A stretch of 64,000 nt of DNA from JAICWY01 sp964531205. Lineage in GTDB: Bacteria; Vulcanimicrobiota; Vulcanimicrobiia; Vulcanimicrobiales; Vulcanimicrobiaceae. This document shows positions 18,878 to 28,047 of this stretch, piece by piece (the first letter of the stretch is position 1; each line of letters starts with the position of its first letter). The notes below the pieces were generated by a model, which worked only from the letters and a program-made list of their open reading frames with translations, searched no databases and had not been told where the DNA came from. The DNA lies in assembly GCA_964531205.1 (NCBI GenBank), contig CAZHGH010000001.1, positions 52,562 through 116,561 of the forward strand, written 5' to 3'. A program made the translations under genes and the position numbers.

Positions 18878-19933
18878 ATGGTAACGCAAGTAACGGAGGC
18901 GGCGGCTTTCACGCACCAGCGCACGACCGACTGCCCGGAACGTATATCTCCGCGCTGGCGTGCCATCCTCGCATCGGGTGACGCGGTCATTACTTTCTTC
19001 CTTTCATTAATAGCGTTATTTGCTGCGCCCAATCCTTTCGCAGCCGCGGTCGTTATGGCCGCGATAATCAGCGGAAGCTTTTGGTTATGCGGCCTGTACC
19101 GGCGATCGTACGCGCTGTATGCGCGAGATGAAGTGTACTATGCATGCACGGCAGTGTTGTTCGCTGCGGCGCCTTGTGCGCTTATTTTATATGCCGTAGG
19201 TGACGTGCCGCTGCCTTCTATCGCCGTTGCACTGCTGTTGTCCGCGATAGGTACGTCCGTCTTCCGCGTTCGAATGCATTTGGAGCGGCGGCCGGATCGG
19301 GAGCTTTACGCCGGAATTCCATCGATCACGCTGTACGGTTGGCGGGATCGCGAATCGCCCGGATTCATTTGGTCCAAACGGTGCTTCGATGTGGCGATCG
19401 CGCTTGCCGCGGTGATTTTGACCTTCCCAATTATGCTTGCGGCAGCGATCGCCGTAGCGGCTGAATCCGGAATGCCCGTCCTCTTCACACAGCAACGGAT
19501 CGGACGCGACGGCCGCACCTTCGTGCTCTATAAATTCCGGACGATGAAACGCGACGCGGGCGCCGAGTGGGCGCGCCCCGGCGATGCGCGAATTACGCGC
19601 GCCGGTGCGTTTCTGCGCCGCACGAGCATCGACGAGCTTCCGCAGCTCTTCAACGTGCTGCGCGGCGACATGTCGATCGTCGGTCCGCGCCCGGAAATGG
19701 TCGAGTTCGCACGCAAGTTCGCGGAACAGTTACCCTATTACGACCAGCGTCACGTCGTTCCGCCGGGCATAACCGGATGGGCGCAGCTCTATTGCAAGCG
19801 GAACCTCGATCCGAGCGACGTCACCGAAGTCGTTCCCTACGATCTCTTTTACGTCGAGCGATCGTCAATCGTACTCGACACAGCCATCTTGTTTAAAACA
19901 ATAGCCGAGGTGCTCTTCCACCGTGCAGTTTGA
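18878..19933 (+). CDS. Polyprenyl-phosphate sugar-1-phosphate transferase (initiating enzyme)
   Basis: 351 residues. About four hydrophobic helices precede the catalytic bacterial sugar-transferase domain. That domain begins WSKRCFDVAIALAAVI, with the membrane re-entrant helix, then LFTQQRIGRDGR, YKFRTMKRDAG and RTSIDELPQLFNVLRGDMS. VGPRPEMVEF and PGITGWAQLY complete the family signature. It transfers a sugar-1-phosphate to undecaprenyl phosphate and so starts the repeat unit. The first sugar is not predictable. It starts 4 bases after the acyltransferase stop and overlaps the flippase start by 11 bases. Confidence 0.95.
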   Translation: MVTQVTEAAAFTHQRTTDCPERISPRWRAILASGDAVITFFLSLIALFAAPNPFAAAVVMAAIISGSFWLCGLYRRSYALYARDEVYYACTAVLFAAAPCALILYAVGDVPLPSIAVALLLSAIGTSVFRVRMHLERRPDRELYAGIPSITLYGWRDRESPGFIWSKRCFDVAIALAAVILTFPIMLAAAIAVAAESGMPVLFTQQRIGRDGRTFVLYKFRTMKRDAGAEWARPGDARITRAGAFLRRTSIDELPQLFNVLRGDMSIVGPRPEMVEFARKFAEQLPYYDQRHVVPPGITGWAQLYCKRNLDPSDVTEVVPYDLFYVERSSIVLDTAILFKTIAEVLFHRAV

Positions 19934-21242
19934 GCGAACCCACCGCGTGATGTACGACGGGCTGTTCACATTCGGCGTACGGCTCGCCAATGTCGCGCTG
20001 TCGGCGGGACTCGCGATTTTAACGGCCCGAGCCCTTGGCCCAGGCGGCCGCGGTTTGTACGCGCTTCCCGGCATAGAAGCTGCGCTCGTCGCATCTATCT
20101 TCGGCGGCTTGGGAAGCGCAACGAGCTATTTTCTGCTCAACCGTAAACCTGGACCGCAGATTTTCCGCACGATTTTTACTTGCGCAGCTGCATGGGTGGC
20201 GATAGCCGCAGTTGCACTCGTACCCCTTACGATCTTCAGCGCGCGATGGACGCTGTGGCCGGCGATGAGCGTGCTGCCGGCAATGGCGTTTCTCAATATC
20301 GCTACGGGTTATGCACTAGGCATAAAGAATGTCCGCTACTCCAGCGTTTTCGCCGCTTTGCCGGCTATCCTGACGATAACGGGAGTCGGAATCGCGTTGT
20401 TCCTCGTGGAGCGTACGCCGGGCGCAGGGATTGCCGCATGGATTGCCGGCACGACAGTTGCGGGCGTCCTCGCGCTGCTCTATACCTTGAACGACGCCCG
20501 CAAACGTCTAACCGGCACCGAACGCATCGGCGTGAAAGAGTACGCGACGTTCGGCATGCACGTAAGTTCGGCGTATGTCGTTACACTCTTGAACTACCGA
20601 GCCGACCTGTATGCCGTCGCGCTAATGCTTACACCGGCGGCGCTCGGCATGTACGGCATAGCGGTTACGGTCGCAGAGACGCTTTTACTTCCAACGCAGG
20701 CCGCCTCGTTCGTTGCATCGCCGCACATCGCTACGCTGGATCTGCGCGGCTCGAGTTTACTGACCGCGCGCTGCGTCCGAAATAATTTGTTGATCGCCAC
20801 GATCCTTTGCGCGGTGCTCTTCGTCTTTGCCGAGCCGATCCTGAACGTGCTCTATGGCAAGGCGTTCGTTCCGGTAGCGCCGGCTTTCGATATTTTGCTT
20901 ATCGGCGTTTTAGCGCTTGCGGTCGGTGGACCGGTCTCAAATTATTTTACGCTCCGTTTAGGACGGCCGCAGATCTCGATATGGCTCGGCGTCTTGTCTG
21001 CTGCCGTCTGCTTGGGAACGAGTATCGCATTGATCCGGCACTACGGCATGGTAGGCGCTGCGATCGGATCCACTGCCGGGTACGTCGTCGGACAATTTGC
21101 CGGTTTAGGGTATTTCATGTCTGCCGCGTCGGTGAATTGGCGGGACCTTTTCGTTCCGACCGTGGTGGACTTGCAAGCGTACGCCTCTTTCGCAATGCGC
21201 TTGCTCCGTGACGGCAGGCGGCTGTTCGAGGCGTCGCCCTAG
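19923..21242 (+). CDS. Wzx-like polysaccharide flippase
   Basis: 439 residues, almost entirely hydrophobic, with about 12-14 predicted helices. The N-terminus (GVRLANVALSAGLAIL, then RALGPGGRGLYALP) is typical of MATE-related polysaccharide transporters. It would flip the lipid-linked repeat unit to the periplasmic face. The start is taken at GTG 19923, preceded by GAGGTG; an ATG 27 bases later is an alternative. It lies between the initiating transferase and the Wzy-like gene, as expected for a Wzx/Wzy pathway. Confidence 0.9.
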   Translation: MQFERTHRVMYDGLFTFGVRLANVALSAGLAILTARALGPGGRGLYALPGIEAALVASIFGGLGSATSYFLLNRKPGPQIFRTIFTCAAAWVAIAAVALVPLTIFSARWTLWPAMSVLPAMAFLNIATGYALGIKNVRYSSVFAALPAILTITGVGIALFLVERTPGAGIAAWIAGTTVAGVLALLYTLNDARKRLTGTERIGVKEYATFGMHVSSAYVVTLLNYRADLYAVALMLTPAALGMYGIAVTVAETLLLPTQAASFVASPHIATLDLRGSSLLTARCVRNNLLIATILCAVLFVFAEPILNVLYGKAFVPVAPAFDILLIGVLALAVGGPVSNYFTLRLGRPQISIWLGVLSAAVCLGTSIALIRHYGMVGAAIGSTAGYVVGQFAGLGYFMSAASVNWRDLFVPTVVDLQAYASFAMRLLRDGRRLFEASP

Positions 21243-21319
21243 GCCCCTTGCCCTAAGCCGTTCGGGTCGATTACAACTGCTCGCCGGCGCGCCAACAACG
21301 GTAGCATAGACATAATGTT

Positions 21320-22708
21320 ATGGTAGGTAATCTTCGTCACCCCGGACTTCGCGCGAACGTTATCGGCGCCGCGATCACCTCGTTCTTAGGGCTCGTCACG
21401 GCGTATGCCGCGCTTACGCTCAACGGCACAAAGACGGGCGTCATCATGACGCTTGCGGCGGTTCTTGGGCCGGTCATGCTCGTCATTGCGATCACGAGCC
21501 CAATCGTCTTTCCGTTTGGGTTCTTCGCATTTCTCACGCCTTTCGACGCGCTGCTCGCAATCAGCGGCGGCAGCGGCGGAACGCTGACCGCTGCACTCGG
21601 TGCAGCAAGCGGGGCGGCGCTGCTTTTCTACGGCATCCGAAAGAAACGGTTTGCCGATGCCGACGTTTCCGTGGCGGTTTGGCTTGTGTACACGCTCTGG
21701 ATCGTTGCCAGCGCATTTTGGGCAATCGACTCGAACCTCACGCTCACATTGCTGCCCACGGCTCTCGAACTCTTCGGATTGTACGCCGTCATCTCGTTGA
21801 TTCGGCCCAGCGATCGCGAGCTGCTGACGACACTGAAATTTACTGCGGTCGGCGGCGTTTTTGCGGCCCTCTACCTTCTGTATCTGGCGCATAGCGGTAT
21901 CGCGCAGCATCAAGACCGCATGTATCTGCGCACGAAAGACTATTTCTGGAATCCGGATTTCCTGTCGACAGCCCTTATCTTACCGGTGCTGATCGCGATT
22001 ACCAACGCCACATGGAGCCGCAATTTCTTTGGACGCGCGATTTCGCTGTTGGGCGTTGGCATTATTCTCATTGCCGTTATTTTGACCGGTGCGCGTGGAC
22101 CCGAGCTCGGTATCCTGGCAGGCGTCGGATATTTGGTGCTGCGCGATCCGCATCGATGGAAACTCGCCGGCGTATGCGGAGTGCTCGGTGTGATAGCAGC
22201 GGTATTCTACGGTCCGTCGCTCTCATCGCGCTGGACGCAAGCGCTGAGCGACGGCGGCGCGGGACGTTTGAGCATCTGGCACGTCGGCTGGCTCGCGTTC
22301 AAACACAATTGGTTGTACGGCGCCGGCTTCGATAACTTTACGCAGGCGTACAACCGCGTGTTTCTTCAGGTCTTTCAGCCGCTCGACATCGGCTGGAGCC
22401 ACGATTCGCACAACATTCTCGTCGGCCACGCGGTCGAGCTCGGAATTATCGGCGTAGCGTTGCTCCTCTTCGGCTGGTACACGCAGTTCCGCGCGCTTCG
22501 TCACGTCGGTTCTGACGACGCTCGATATCCAATCCGTCTTTCACTAGAAGCGTCGATTCTGGGACTGTTCGTTGCGGGACTCTTTGCAGACATCATGATC
22601 GTGAAGTGCTCGTGGCTCGCATTCATGCTCGTTAACCTCGCTCGCAACGCCACCGCGCCGCAACCCGTGCCCGCTCCAAACGTGAGGATCGCCCAACAGC
22701 ATGCGTGA
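21320..22708 (+). CDS. O-antigen polymerase/ligase-like membrane protein (Wzy/WaaL type)
   Basis: 462 residues with about 11-12 transmembrane helices. The large periplasmic loop near residues 330-380 has the Wzy_C pattern GAGFDNFTQAY and SHDSHNILVGHAVELG. Arg/His residues there are usually catalytic. It probably polymerises the repeat unit. A 77-base gap with no gene precedes it. The stop overlaps the aminotransferase start by 8 bases. Polymerase versus ligase cannot be decided from sequence. Confidence 0.88.
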   Translation: MVGNLRHPGLRANVIGAAITSFLGLVTAYAALTLNGTKTGVIMTLAAVLGPVMLVIAITSPIVFPFGFFAFLTPFDALLAISGGSGGTLTAALGAASGAALLFYGIRKKRFADADVSVAVWLVYTLWIVASAFWAIDSNLTLTLLPTALELFGLYAVISLIRPSDRELLTTLKFTAVGGVFAALYLLYLAHSGIAQHQDRMYLRTKDYFWNPDFLSTALILPVLIAITNATWSRNFFGRAISLLGVGIILIAVILTGARGPELGILAGVGYLVLRDPHRWKLAGVCGVLGVIAAVFYGPSLSSRWTQALSDGGAGRLSIWHVGWLAFKHNWLYGAGFDNFTQAYNRVFLQVFQPLDIGWSHDSHNILVGHAVELGIIGVALLLFGWYTQFRALRHVGSDDARYPIRLSLEASILGLFVAGLFADIMIVKCSWLAFMLVNLARNATAPQPVPAPNVRIAQQHA

Positions 22709-23864
22709 GTCGTTTTTGCCTTATTGCCGTCCGGAAACGGGAGCTGCGGAAGCAGCCGCCGTTGAGGAATGCATTCGCAATGGTTGGCTAACCACGGGTC
22801 CAAAGGTTCGCCAGTTCGAAGAGCTCTTTGCATCCGCTGCCGGCGTGCGGCACGCGATTGCCCTGAACAGCTGCACCGCCGCGCTGCACGTCGGGTTGCT
22901 TGCCGCAGGCGTACAGCCGGGTGACGACGTCGTTATGCCGTCGCTGACGTTTGTGGCCGGCGCACAATGCACGCTTGAAATAGGGGCCCGGCCGGTGTTT
23001 TGCGACGTCGATCCAGATACGCTTACCGCAGACGTCCCGCATTTCGCGGCCGCGCTCACGCCTCAAACGCGTGCAATCATCGCGATGCCCTATGCCGGCC
23101 GTCCGTACGATGCGGCGGCGCTTGCCGCATTTTGTAAGGAACGCGGTATCGCGTTCATTGAGGACGCCGCTCATGCAGCCGGCATGCTGGATCGCGGGAC
23201 GTGGTCCGGTACGCATTCCAATCTTGCCGCGTACAGCTTTTATGCGACGAAGAATCTCACGACTGCCGAAGGCGGCATGCTGCTGACGAACGACGACGCG
23301 ATTGCGGATGCAGCGCGCGTGCTGTCTTTGCACGGCATGGATAAAGATGCGTGGAAACGCTACACGCAAGGCGGGTCGTGGCGTTACGAGGTTCGGCGCC
23401 CCGGCTTTAAATACAATATGGCGGACATCGCCGCGGCGATGGGCCTCGTGCAGATGCAGCGCTTGACGGCGATGCAGCAGCGACGCGACGAGATCGCGGC
23501 GCGCTATAGACAGGCGCTTGCGGATATTCCCGGCATCTCATGCCAGGCACCCGTAGAGCGCGCCGGCGATCGGCACAGTTGGTGCATGTTCGCGATCCGC
23601 GTCAACGAGGAAAAGGCCGGAATCTCGCGCGACTCGTTAATCGACGCGCTCAAAGAACGCAATATCGGCACGTCCGTGCATTATATTCCAACGCATCACT
23701 TCGAAGCGTACCGGCAGTTCATGGCGGACGTTCCAACTACCGAAGCCGTGGCGGGCGAAATCCTTTCGCTGCCCCTCTATCCGGCGATGAACGATGGTGA
23801 CGTGGAAGACGTGCTCGACGCGCTGCGCGCTTGCGTCAAACCTTCGGCGAGCGTTGCGGCATAG
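22701..23864 (+). CDS. DegT/DnrJ/EryC1 sugar aminotransferase, ArnB-like
   Basis: 387 residues. PLP-dependent transfer of an amino group to a keto-sugar nucleotide. The Schiff-base lysine is in SFYATKNLTTAEGG, with IEDAAHAAG carrying the PLP Asp. The N-terminus (FLPYCRPETG, NGWLTTGPKVRQFE) and GFKYNMADIAAAM resemble ArnB, which forms 4-amino-4-deoxy sugars. With the WbpM-like 4,6-dehydratase (50083-52044) and the adjacent formyltransferase it could make a 4-formamido sugar. Its 3' end overlaps the opposite-strand formyltransferase by 29 bases. Confidence 0.93.
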   Translation: MRESFLPYCRPETGAAEAAAVEECIRNGWLTTGPKVRQFEELFASAAGVRHAIALNSCTAALHVGLLAAGVQPGDDVVMPSLTFVAGAQCTLEIGARPVFCDVDPDTLTADVPHFAAALTPQTRAIIAMPYAGRPYDAAALAAFCKERGIAFIEDAAHAAGMLDRGTWSGTHSNLAAYSFYATKNLTTAEGGMLLTNDDAIADAARVLSLHGMDKDAWKRYTQGGSWRYEVRRPGFKYNMADIAAAMGLVQMQRLTAMQQRRDEIAARYRQALADIPGISCQAPVERAGDRHSWCMFAIRVNEEKAGISRDSLIDALKERNIGTSVHYIPTHHFEAYRQFMADVPTTEAVAGEILSLPLYPAMNDGDVEDVLDALRACVKPSASVAA

Positions 23865-24693
23865 CGACTGAAGCGCGTTCGCGCGCTCTCACGGCGCGCG
23901 CAACCCGAATGCGCTGCCGAATGTAATCCGTCAATCCGGGATACGAATAGTATCCCGGCACTGCATTGGGACGAAGAATCGGCGCCGCGGTGCCGTTCTC
24001 CAGATTCGTCAAGAACTCCGCAATACGCGGCATACTGGCAAACACGGCTTTGTACTCAATGATCGCGTGGTTGTCGTTCGCAATATCCACGTTGTTCAAA
24101 CGGCCCTGCACGTAGGCTTCGCCGGCGTCCAACCCGCCGGTTAAGCGGAACAGCGTATAACCGAAATTCTCGAAGTCGGCGTTGTGCATCGTCCAAAACG
24201 GCGAGTACAAGCCGCGGTATTCCGGAAGAATCCCGATGTGCAGCAGATACGCGCCCAGGCGCGGGATGTCGCGCAACTTCTTTCCAAAATATTGATGGAT
24301 GCAGTGCGAGATGATGACGTCGGGCTGTAAATTTCGAACGTACTCAATCGTTTCGGGCGTATTGATCTTCGGCGTGGAAAACGACGGACCGAATTGCTTG
24401 GGGCCTTCCTTTGCCCAATACTCCTTCACCATCGCCGTGCACGCCTGAGTGTTAGCGTTGGTCGTTTCGTTGGAGTGATAAAGCAGAAAGAACAGCGCCT
24501 CATCCAACGTTTTCAGGACGCCGCGCTTCTTCAACCGCTGCTTGATGAAGTCAATCTTCCCTTGGCGCGTCGTCAGCCATTGCGTCTGCGATGGAATCCA
24601 TACCGTCCCAACGAGATTCGTCTCTTTTGCAAGCCAATGCACGAATACGCGATTGAGTTCGTTATCGAAGCCTACGAAGACCGATCGCAGCAT
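23836..24693 (-). CDS. Formyltransferase-family protein (probable sugar N-formyltransferase)
   Basis: 285 residues from ATG 24693, with AGGAG close upstream; a longer upstream frame has no ribosome site and is not credible. The core formyltransferase signature is HIGILPEYRGLYSPFW and later GLDAGEAYVQGR. These keep the catalytic His and Asp. The Asn that normally precedes the His (N-x-H) is Leu here (LLH). The aminotransferase converging on it suggests an amino-sugar substrate with 10-formyl-tetrahydrofolate as donor. The missing Asn means activity should not be taken for granted. Confidence 0.8.
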   Translation of the reverse strand: MLRSVFVGFDNELNRVFVHWLAKETNLVGTVWIPSQTQWLTTRQGKIDFIKQRLKKRGVLKTLDEALFFLLYHSNETTNANTQACTAMVKEYWAKEGPKQFGPSFSTPKINTPETIEYVRNLQPDVIISHCIHQYFGKKLRDIPRLGAYLLHIGILPEYRGLYSPFWTMHNADFENFGYTLFRLTGGLDAGEAYVQGRLNNVDIANDNHAIIEYKAVFASMPRIAEFLTNLENGTAAPILRPNAVPGYYSYPGLTDYIRQRIRVARAVRARERASVAMPQRSPKV

Positions 24694-24876
24694 GTATCTC
24701 CTAGTAATTGTCTGGGCGTGCGGACACTGGCCCAATGGTACATGACGCTCACTCGAAGCATCAGGTTCCCTCGTCCCGGCGTCATGAGGAAAAAGGTCAT
24801 CCGGCACAAAGACCCAACGCGCGCAGAATTCCGGCCCGTGTCCGCCGCGATGCCCGCTTGATAGAGTGTGGCCAGC
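24694..24876. promoter_or_regulatory. Divergent region with repeated upstream elements
   Basis: 183 bases between the formyltransferase and a glycosyltransferase gene. It contains TCGTCCCGGC (24771-24780), then CGTCATGAGG (24780-24789), AAAAAGGTC and the 13-mer CAAAGACCCAACG (24807-24819). The first boxes recur at 15412-15438. The CGTCAT..GAGG box and the exact 13-mer recur at 40436-40461. All three copies lie on the plus strand ahead of plus-strand polysaccharide genes, suggesting a common operator or RNA leader. No clear -35/-10 pair was identified. Confidence 0.45.
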
Positions 24877-26139
24877 ATGAAGCGCGTGCTGCTGGTTTGC
24901 TATGCCTTTCCGCCCGAGCCGCTCCCAGGCGCGTTGCGCCCCGGGTACCTCGCGCGTTACCTGCCGAGATTCGGTTGGCAGCCCACCGTGCTGACGCCGG
25001 CGCGCGACGAGCCGCCGTTCGAAGCCGACGTGGTCCATGCGGGCACCTCACGGGCAACCCGTAACGGCCCGAGCCCAGTACGCACGTTAGTGCCGAAATC
25101 GGGTCCGCTTCGTGCTGTCTTGCGCTCTGTAAAAGAAGCGCTGACCTTCCCGGATGAGCTGGCCGGCTGGATACCGCCGGCAATACTGACCGGGTTGCGT
25201 GTCATGCGCAGTCAGAAGTACGACGCAATCTTGACAACGGCGCTCCCGACCTCGGCTCACGTCGTTGGCGCTGCACTTTCAAAGATGACGGGCACGCCCT
25301 GGATCGCCGATTATCGAGACCTTTGGAGCGGAAATCCGTACATGCCGTGGGGTCCGGTGAAGTCGAGACTCGAGAAGCTGATGGAGCTCTGCGCGATCGG
25401 ACAGGCGGCCCATATTACGACCGTAGCGGAACCTTTAGCGCAGTATTTGCAATCGCTGCACCGCCGCGGCGTAACTGTGATTGAGAACGCTTTCGATCCT
25501 CACGAATGGGAAGCGATTCCCGACGAGCCCCCCACCGGCTTCGATCTCGTCTACACCGGAACGCTCTACGGCGGCAAGCGCGATCCCGACATCCTTTTTC
25601 GCGCACTCGCGCAGCTCAGGGACGCGGCTCATCCGCTCGCATCCGCGATCCGGCTTCATTTTTACGGAAGCCATAATGAAGCTGCGAGAGAGAAGGCGCG
25701 TGCATTTGGGTTTGAATCGCAGGTTACCATTCACGGCATCGTGCCGCGCATCGACGCGTTGATCGCGCAGCGCCGCTCGGCGGCGCTTCTAATCTTCTTA
25801 AGTATGGATCCGGCTACAGCGCAAGAGCGGGGCAGCAAATACCTCGAGTACCTCGGTGCGCAGCGGCCGATGCTCGTATTTGGTCCAACGGAAAGCGTCA
25901 TGCGCAGCAGCGTCGAGGAGCTAAAGCTTGGCTACTTTGCGGCCGACATTACTGAGGCACAGCGCGCCTTATGCTCGCTGTTTGATGCGTTTTCAGCGGG
26001 CGATTACCGCGCACACGCACGGCTGGAAAACGTTCAAACGGCTGAAGGCCTGGCGCACCGTTTTGCGCGTTGTTTAAACGCCGAGACGGGGCACTATACA
26101 GAACCTTTACGTGCGGACTATTGTAGCAGCGAAGGTTAG
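24877..26139 (+). CDS. GT4-like glycosyltransferase
   Basis: 420 residues from ATG 24877; GTG 24868 in frame is an alternative. A GT-B fold is suggested by the N-terminal LLVCYAFPPEPLPGALRPG, the ADYRDLWSGNPY motif at the end of the first domain, and the LVYTGTLYGGKRDPDILFRAL start of the second. GSKYLEYLGAQRPMLVFG fits the nucleotide-sugar site. Enzymes of this type transfer sugars or uronic acids in capsule loci. No signal peptide or transmembrane helix is seen. A strong hairpin 50 bases after the stop could end transcription. Confidence 0.88.
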   Translation: MKRVLLVCYAFPPEPLPGALRPGYLARYLPRFGWQPTVLTPARDEPPFEADVVHAGTSRATRNGPSPVRTLVPKSGPLRAVLRSVKEALTFPDELAGWIPPAILTGLRVMRSQKYDAILTTALPTSAHVVGAALSKMTGTPWIADYRDLWSGNPYMPWGPVKSRLEKLMELCAIGQAAHITTVAEPLAQYLQSLHRRGVTVIENAFDPHEWEAIPDEPPTGFDLVYTGTLYGGKRDPDILFRALAQLRDAAHPLASAIRLHFYGSHNEAAREKARAFGFESQVTIHGIVPRIDALIAQRRSAALLIFLSMDPATAQERGSKYLEYLGAQRPMLVFGPTESVMRSSVEELKLGYFAADITEAQRALCSLFDAFSAGDYRAHARLENVQTAEGLAHRFARCLNAETGHYTEPLRADYCSSEG

Positions 26140-26188
26140 CTGAACCGCTATTGTCCCTGAAATAACAGGCAAAATCGTCTGAAAGCAG

Positions 26189-26220
26189 GCGGGCGGCTCG
26201 GCTGCCCGCTGGGCGTTTTT
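26189..26220 (+). terminator. Strong stem-loop followed by T5 (terminator or attenuator)
   Basis: A 9-bp stem GCGGGCGGC/GCTGCCCGC (one G-T pair) with a TCG loop, then TGGGCG and TTTTT. It could terminate the upstream glycosyltransferase transcript. It follows directly on GGCAAAAT (26168-26175) and GAAAGC (26181-26186), a pair that recurs before the second paralogue at 29560-29579. It could therefore be part of a leader that attenuates the lipoprotein gene at 26298. Confidence 0.55.
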
Positions 26221-26297
26221 AGCGACTTCTTCTCCCCGGAGTCGCCGCCGACTCATGGTCTATGCGAATCGCGCGCCATCCACAATGGGGAGGATTA

Positions 26298-27923
26298 ATG
26301 CAATTTGTGCGCGCCTTTGCACTCTTAGGAGTGTTAGGCTTTTCTTTTTTGGCCACCGGCTGTAGTGGCCAATCGGGGTCGACGCCCCCGATCCCGGCGC
26401 AACAACCGGGTGCAGCCACGGCGAATGGCTCGCCGACTTCCACGGACGCGACGACCACTGCTGTCGCGGGCCTCGTCGGACAAATCACCTATGCGACGTT
26501 CTTTTCCAGCTCCGGCTCTTTCCAAGTGAAGAGCAGCTCGGGATCGCTGGTCTGGATTTCGACGACGTCCAGCACGCAATGGACGAAGAACGGCTTAACG
26601 CTCAAAACAGGAGAGTACGCGAGCGCCAAAGGTACGTTCACGAGCTCTACCGCGTTCAACGCAACGAGCGTAACGCTGAGCACAACGGCACCGTCCGGCG
26701 GCTCTGCGACTCCGGGTCCGAGCCCGACCACCACGCCCGGATCCGTCGCGACACCTGCACCGATTTCCGCTGCAGGCGTTCCGAAGCACGTGCAAACGGC
26801 TGAGTATCTGGAAACTTCCGCGGAGTTGAACACCAGTCCGAGCACGTACGCACCGTATCTTTCGTGGGCGTACACCGTCAACAGCCGTCTGGGAATCACC
26901 CACGCTGCAGGCATCAAGACGGTGGTGTACACCAGCCCCGTGATGCCGTACCACGGCAATTACGAGTACAACCAGTTGAGCGGCCCGTACGCTTCCGTGA
27001 GAGCTACGACGTGCGGCGGCAGTACGATCTCGACGTACAACGGCAGCGGGCTTCTGTCCGATCCGACGAAGAGCTCTGCTACCAGCTACTTCCAAAATGT
27101 TATCAACAATACGGTCAACAGCGTTGCTGCCGGTAACCCGGGGTATTCGCACCCGTACGATTTGATCTTCATCGACAATGATGGCCCGCTCTACGGGGCC
27201 AGCAGCATGCCGTGCGGCTACAACGCGACCACGTGGGGCGACGCACAAGACGCAGCGCTTGCCACGACGGGACAGAAATTCATCCTGAATTCACTTTCCG
27301 TGGCGGACAGCGACGTGCCGACGTACGTGCACCGTTTGAGCGGGTCGGCGATCGGCGGCGGCGAGTTCGAAGAGTGCTTCATGACCAGCTTGTGGTCTTC
27401 CGAAGGAGACGCGCAGCTTCAAACGATCGCACTTTTGAAGAGCCAGGGTAAATCCGCAGGCGCGGGATTCTGGTGCTACGCAAACAACACGAGCGCCACT
27501 GCATCTACTCAGGTTGCGCTGCGTAATTACATCTACGCATCGTTCTTGCTGACGTACGATCCGTACTACTCGGTCTTCCAAGAGTCGTTCACGACACCGT
27601 CGACCTTCAAGGTCATGCCGGAAACCGGTTTTGTGCCGATGAGCCCCGTAGGCTCGCCGACGAGCGTTTCGCAACTGCAAACGAGCACCGGTGCGTACAT
27701 GCGTCAATACAACTCGTGCTACTATCGCGGCAGCTTGATCGGCCGCTGCGAGGTCGTAGTGAATCCGAGTACCAGCAGCTCGGTGAGCGTGCCGAATCCG
27801 TGGGGCTTGCAGCATAGCATGGTCCTGAGCGGCAACGGCGTGCTCGACGGCGGAACGGTGACGTTCAACGGTTCGGTACCATCCAGCATGGGACCCAAGT
27901 CAGGACTCGTCCTGGTTCCGTAA
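26298..27923 (+). CDS. Secreted lipoprotein with glycosidase-like domain, paralogue 1
   Basis: 541 residues from ATG 26298, preceded by a strong GGGGAGGA site. The signal peptide ends in a lipobox (FLATGC). A small beta domain of about 75 residues (VAGLVGQITYATFF..) resembles DUF5666-like OB folds. A Pro/Thr/Ser linker leads to a C-terminal domain of about 365 residues shared with the genes at 29703 and 31973. Shared motifs are HVQTAEYL, YLSWAY, FIDNDG (27168 on), EECF (27369 on), LTYDPYYS.FQESF and PETGFVP. Conserved acidic residues in FIDN and EECF and the beta-strand spacing suggest a TIM-barrel glycoside hydrolase-like fold (GHL15 type). No function is proven. Confidence 0.75.
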   Translation: MQFVRAFALLGVLGFSFLATGCSGQSGSTPPIPAQQPGAATANGSPTSTDATTTAVAGLVGQITYATFFSSSGSFQVKSSSGSLVWISTTSSTQWTKNGLTLKTGEYASAKGTFTSSTAFNATSVTLSTTAPSGGSATPGPSPTTTPGSVATPAPISAAGVPKHVQTAEYLETSAELNTSPSTYAPYLSWAYTVNSRLGITHAAGIKTVVYTSPVMPYHGNYEYNQLSGPYASVRATTCGGSTISTYNGSGLLSDPTKSSATSYFQNVINNTVNSVAAGNPGYSHPYDLIFIDNDGPLYGASSMPCGYNATTWGDAQDAALATTGQKFILNSLSVADSDVPTYVHRLSGSAIGGGEFEECFMTSLWSSEGDAQLQTIALLKSQGKSAGAGFWCYANNTSATASTQVALRNYIYASFLLTYDPYYSVFQESFTTPSTFKVMPETGFVPMSPVGSPTSVSQLQTSTGAYMRQYNSCYYRGSLIGRCEVVVNPSTSSSVSVPNPWGLQHSMVLSGNGVLDGGTVTFNGSVPSSMGPKSGLVLVP

Positions 27924-27952
27924 AAACAACCCGTAGCCACTGCGTTACAACG

Positions 27953-27992
27953 AGAAGAGCCGCACTAGAATGTTGCGGCTCTTCTTCCTTTT
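27953..27992 (+). terminator. Rho-independent terminator after paralogue 1
   Basis: A perfect 11-bp stem AGAAGAGCCGC (27953-27963) / GCGGCTCTTCT (27975-27985) with an 11-base loop is followed by TCCTTTT. It begins 29 bases after the lipoprotein stop. Confidence 0.9.
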
Positions 27993-28047
27993 GGGCACCG
28001 CACCGGAATGCTGTGGTGCTTCGACTTTTTCCGGGTAAAGCACGCAT

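Noticed and set aside
26160..26220. c-di-GMP-I (GEMM) riboswitch
   Set aside because: GGCAAA and GAAA are present, but the conserved GACGCAAAGC segment and the matching helix around the GAAA loop are not.
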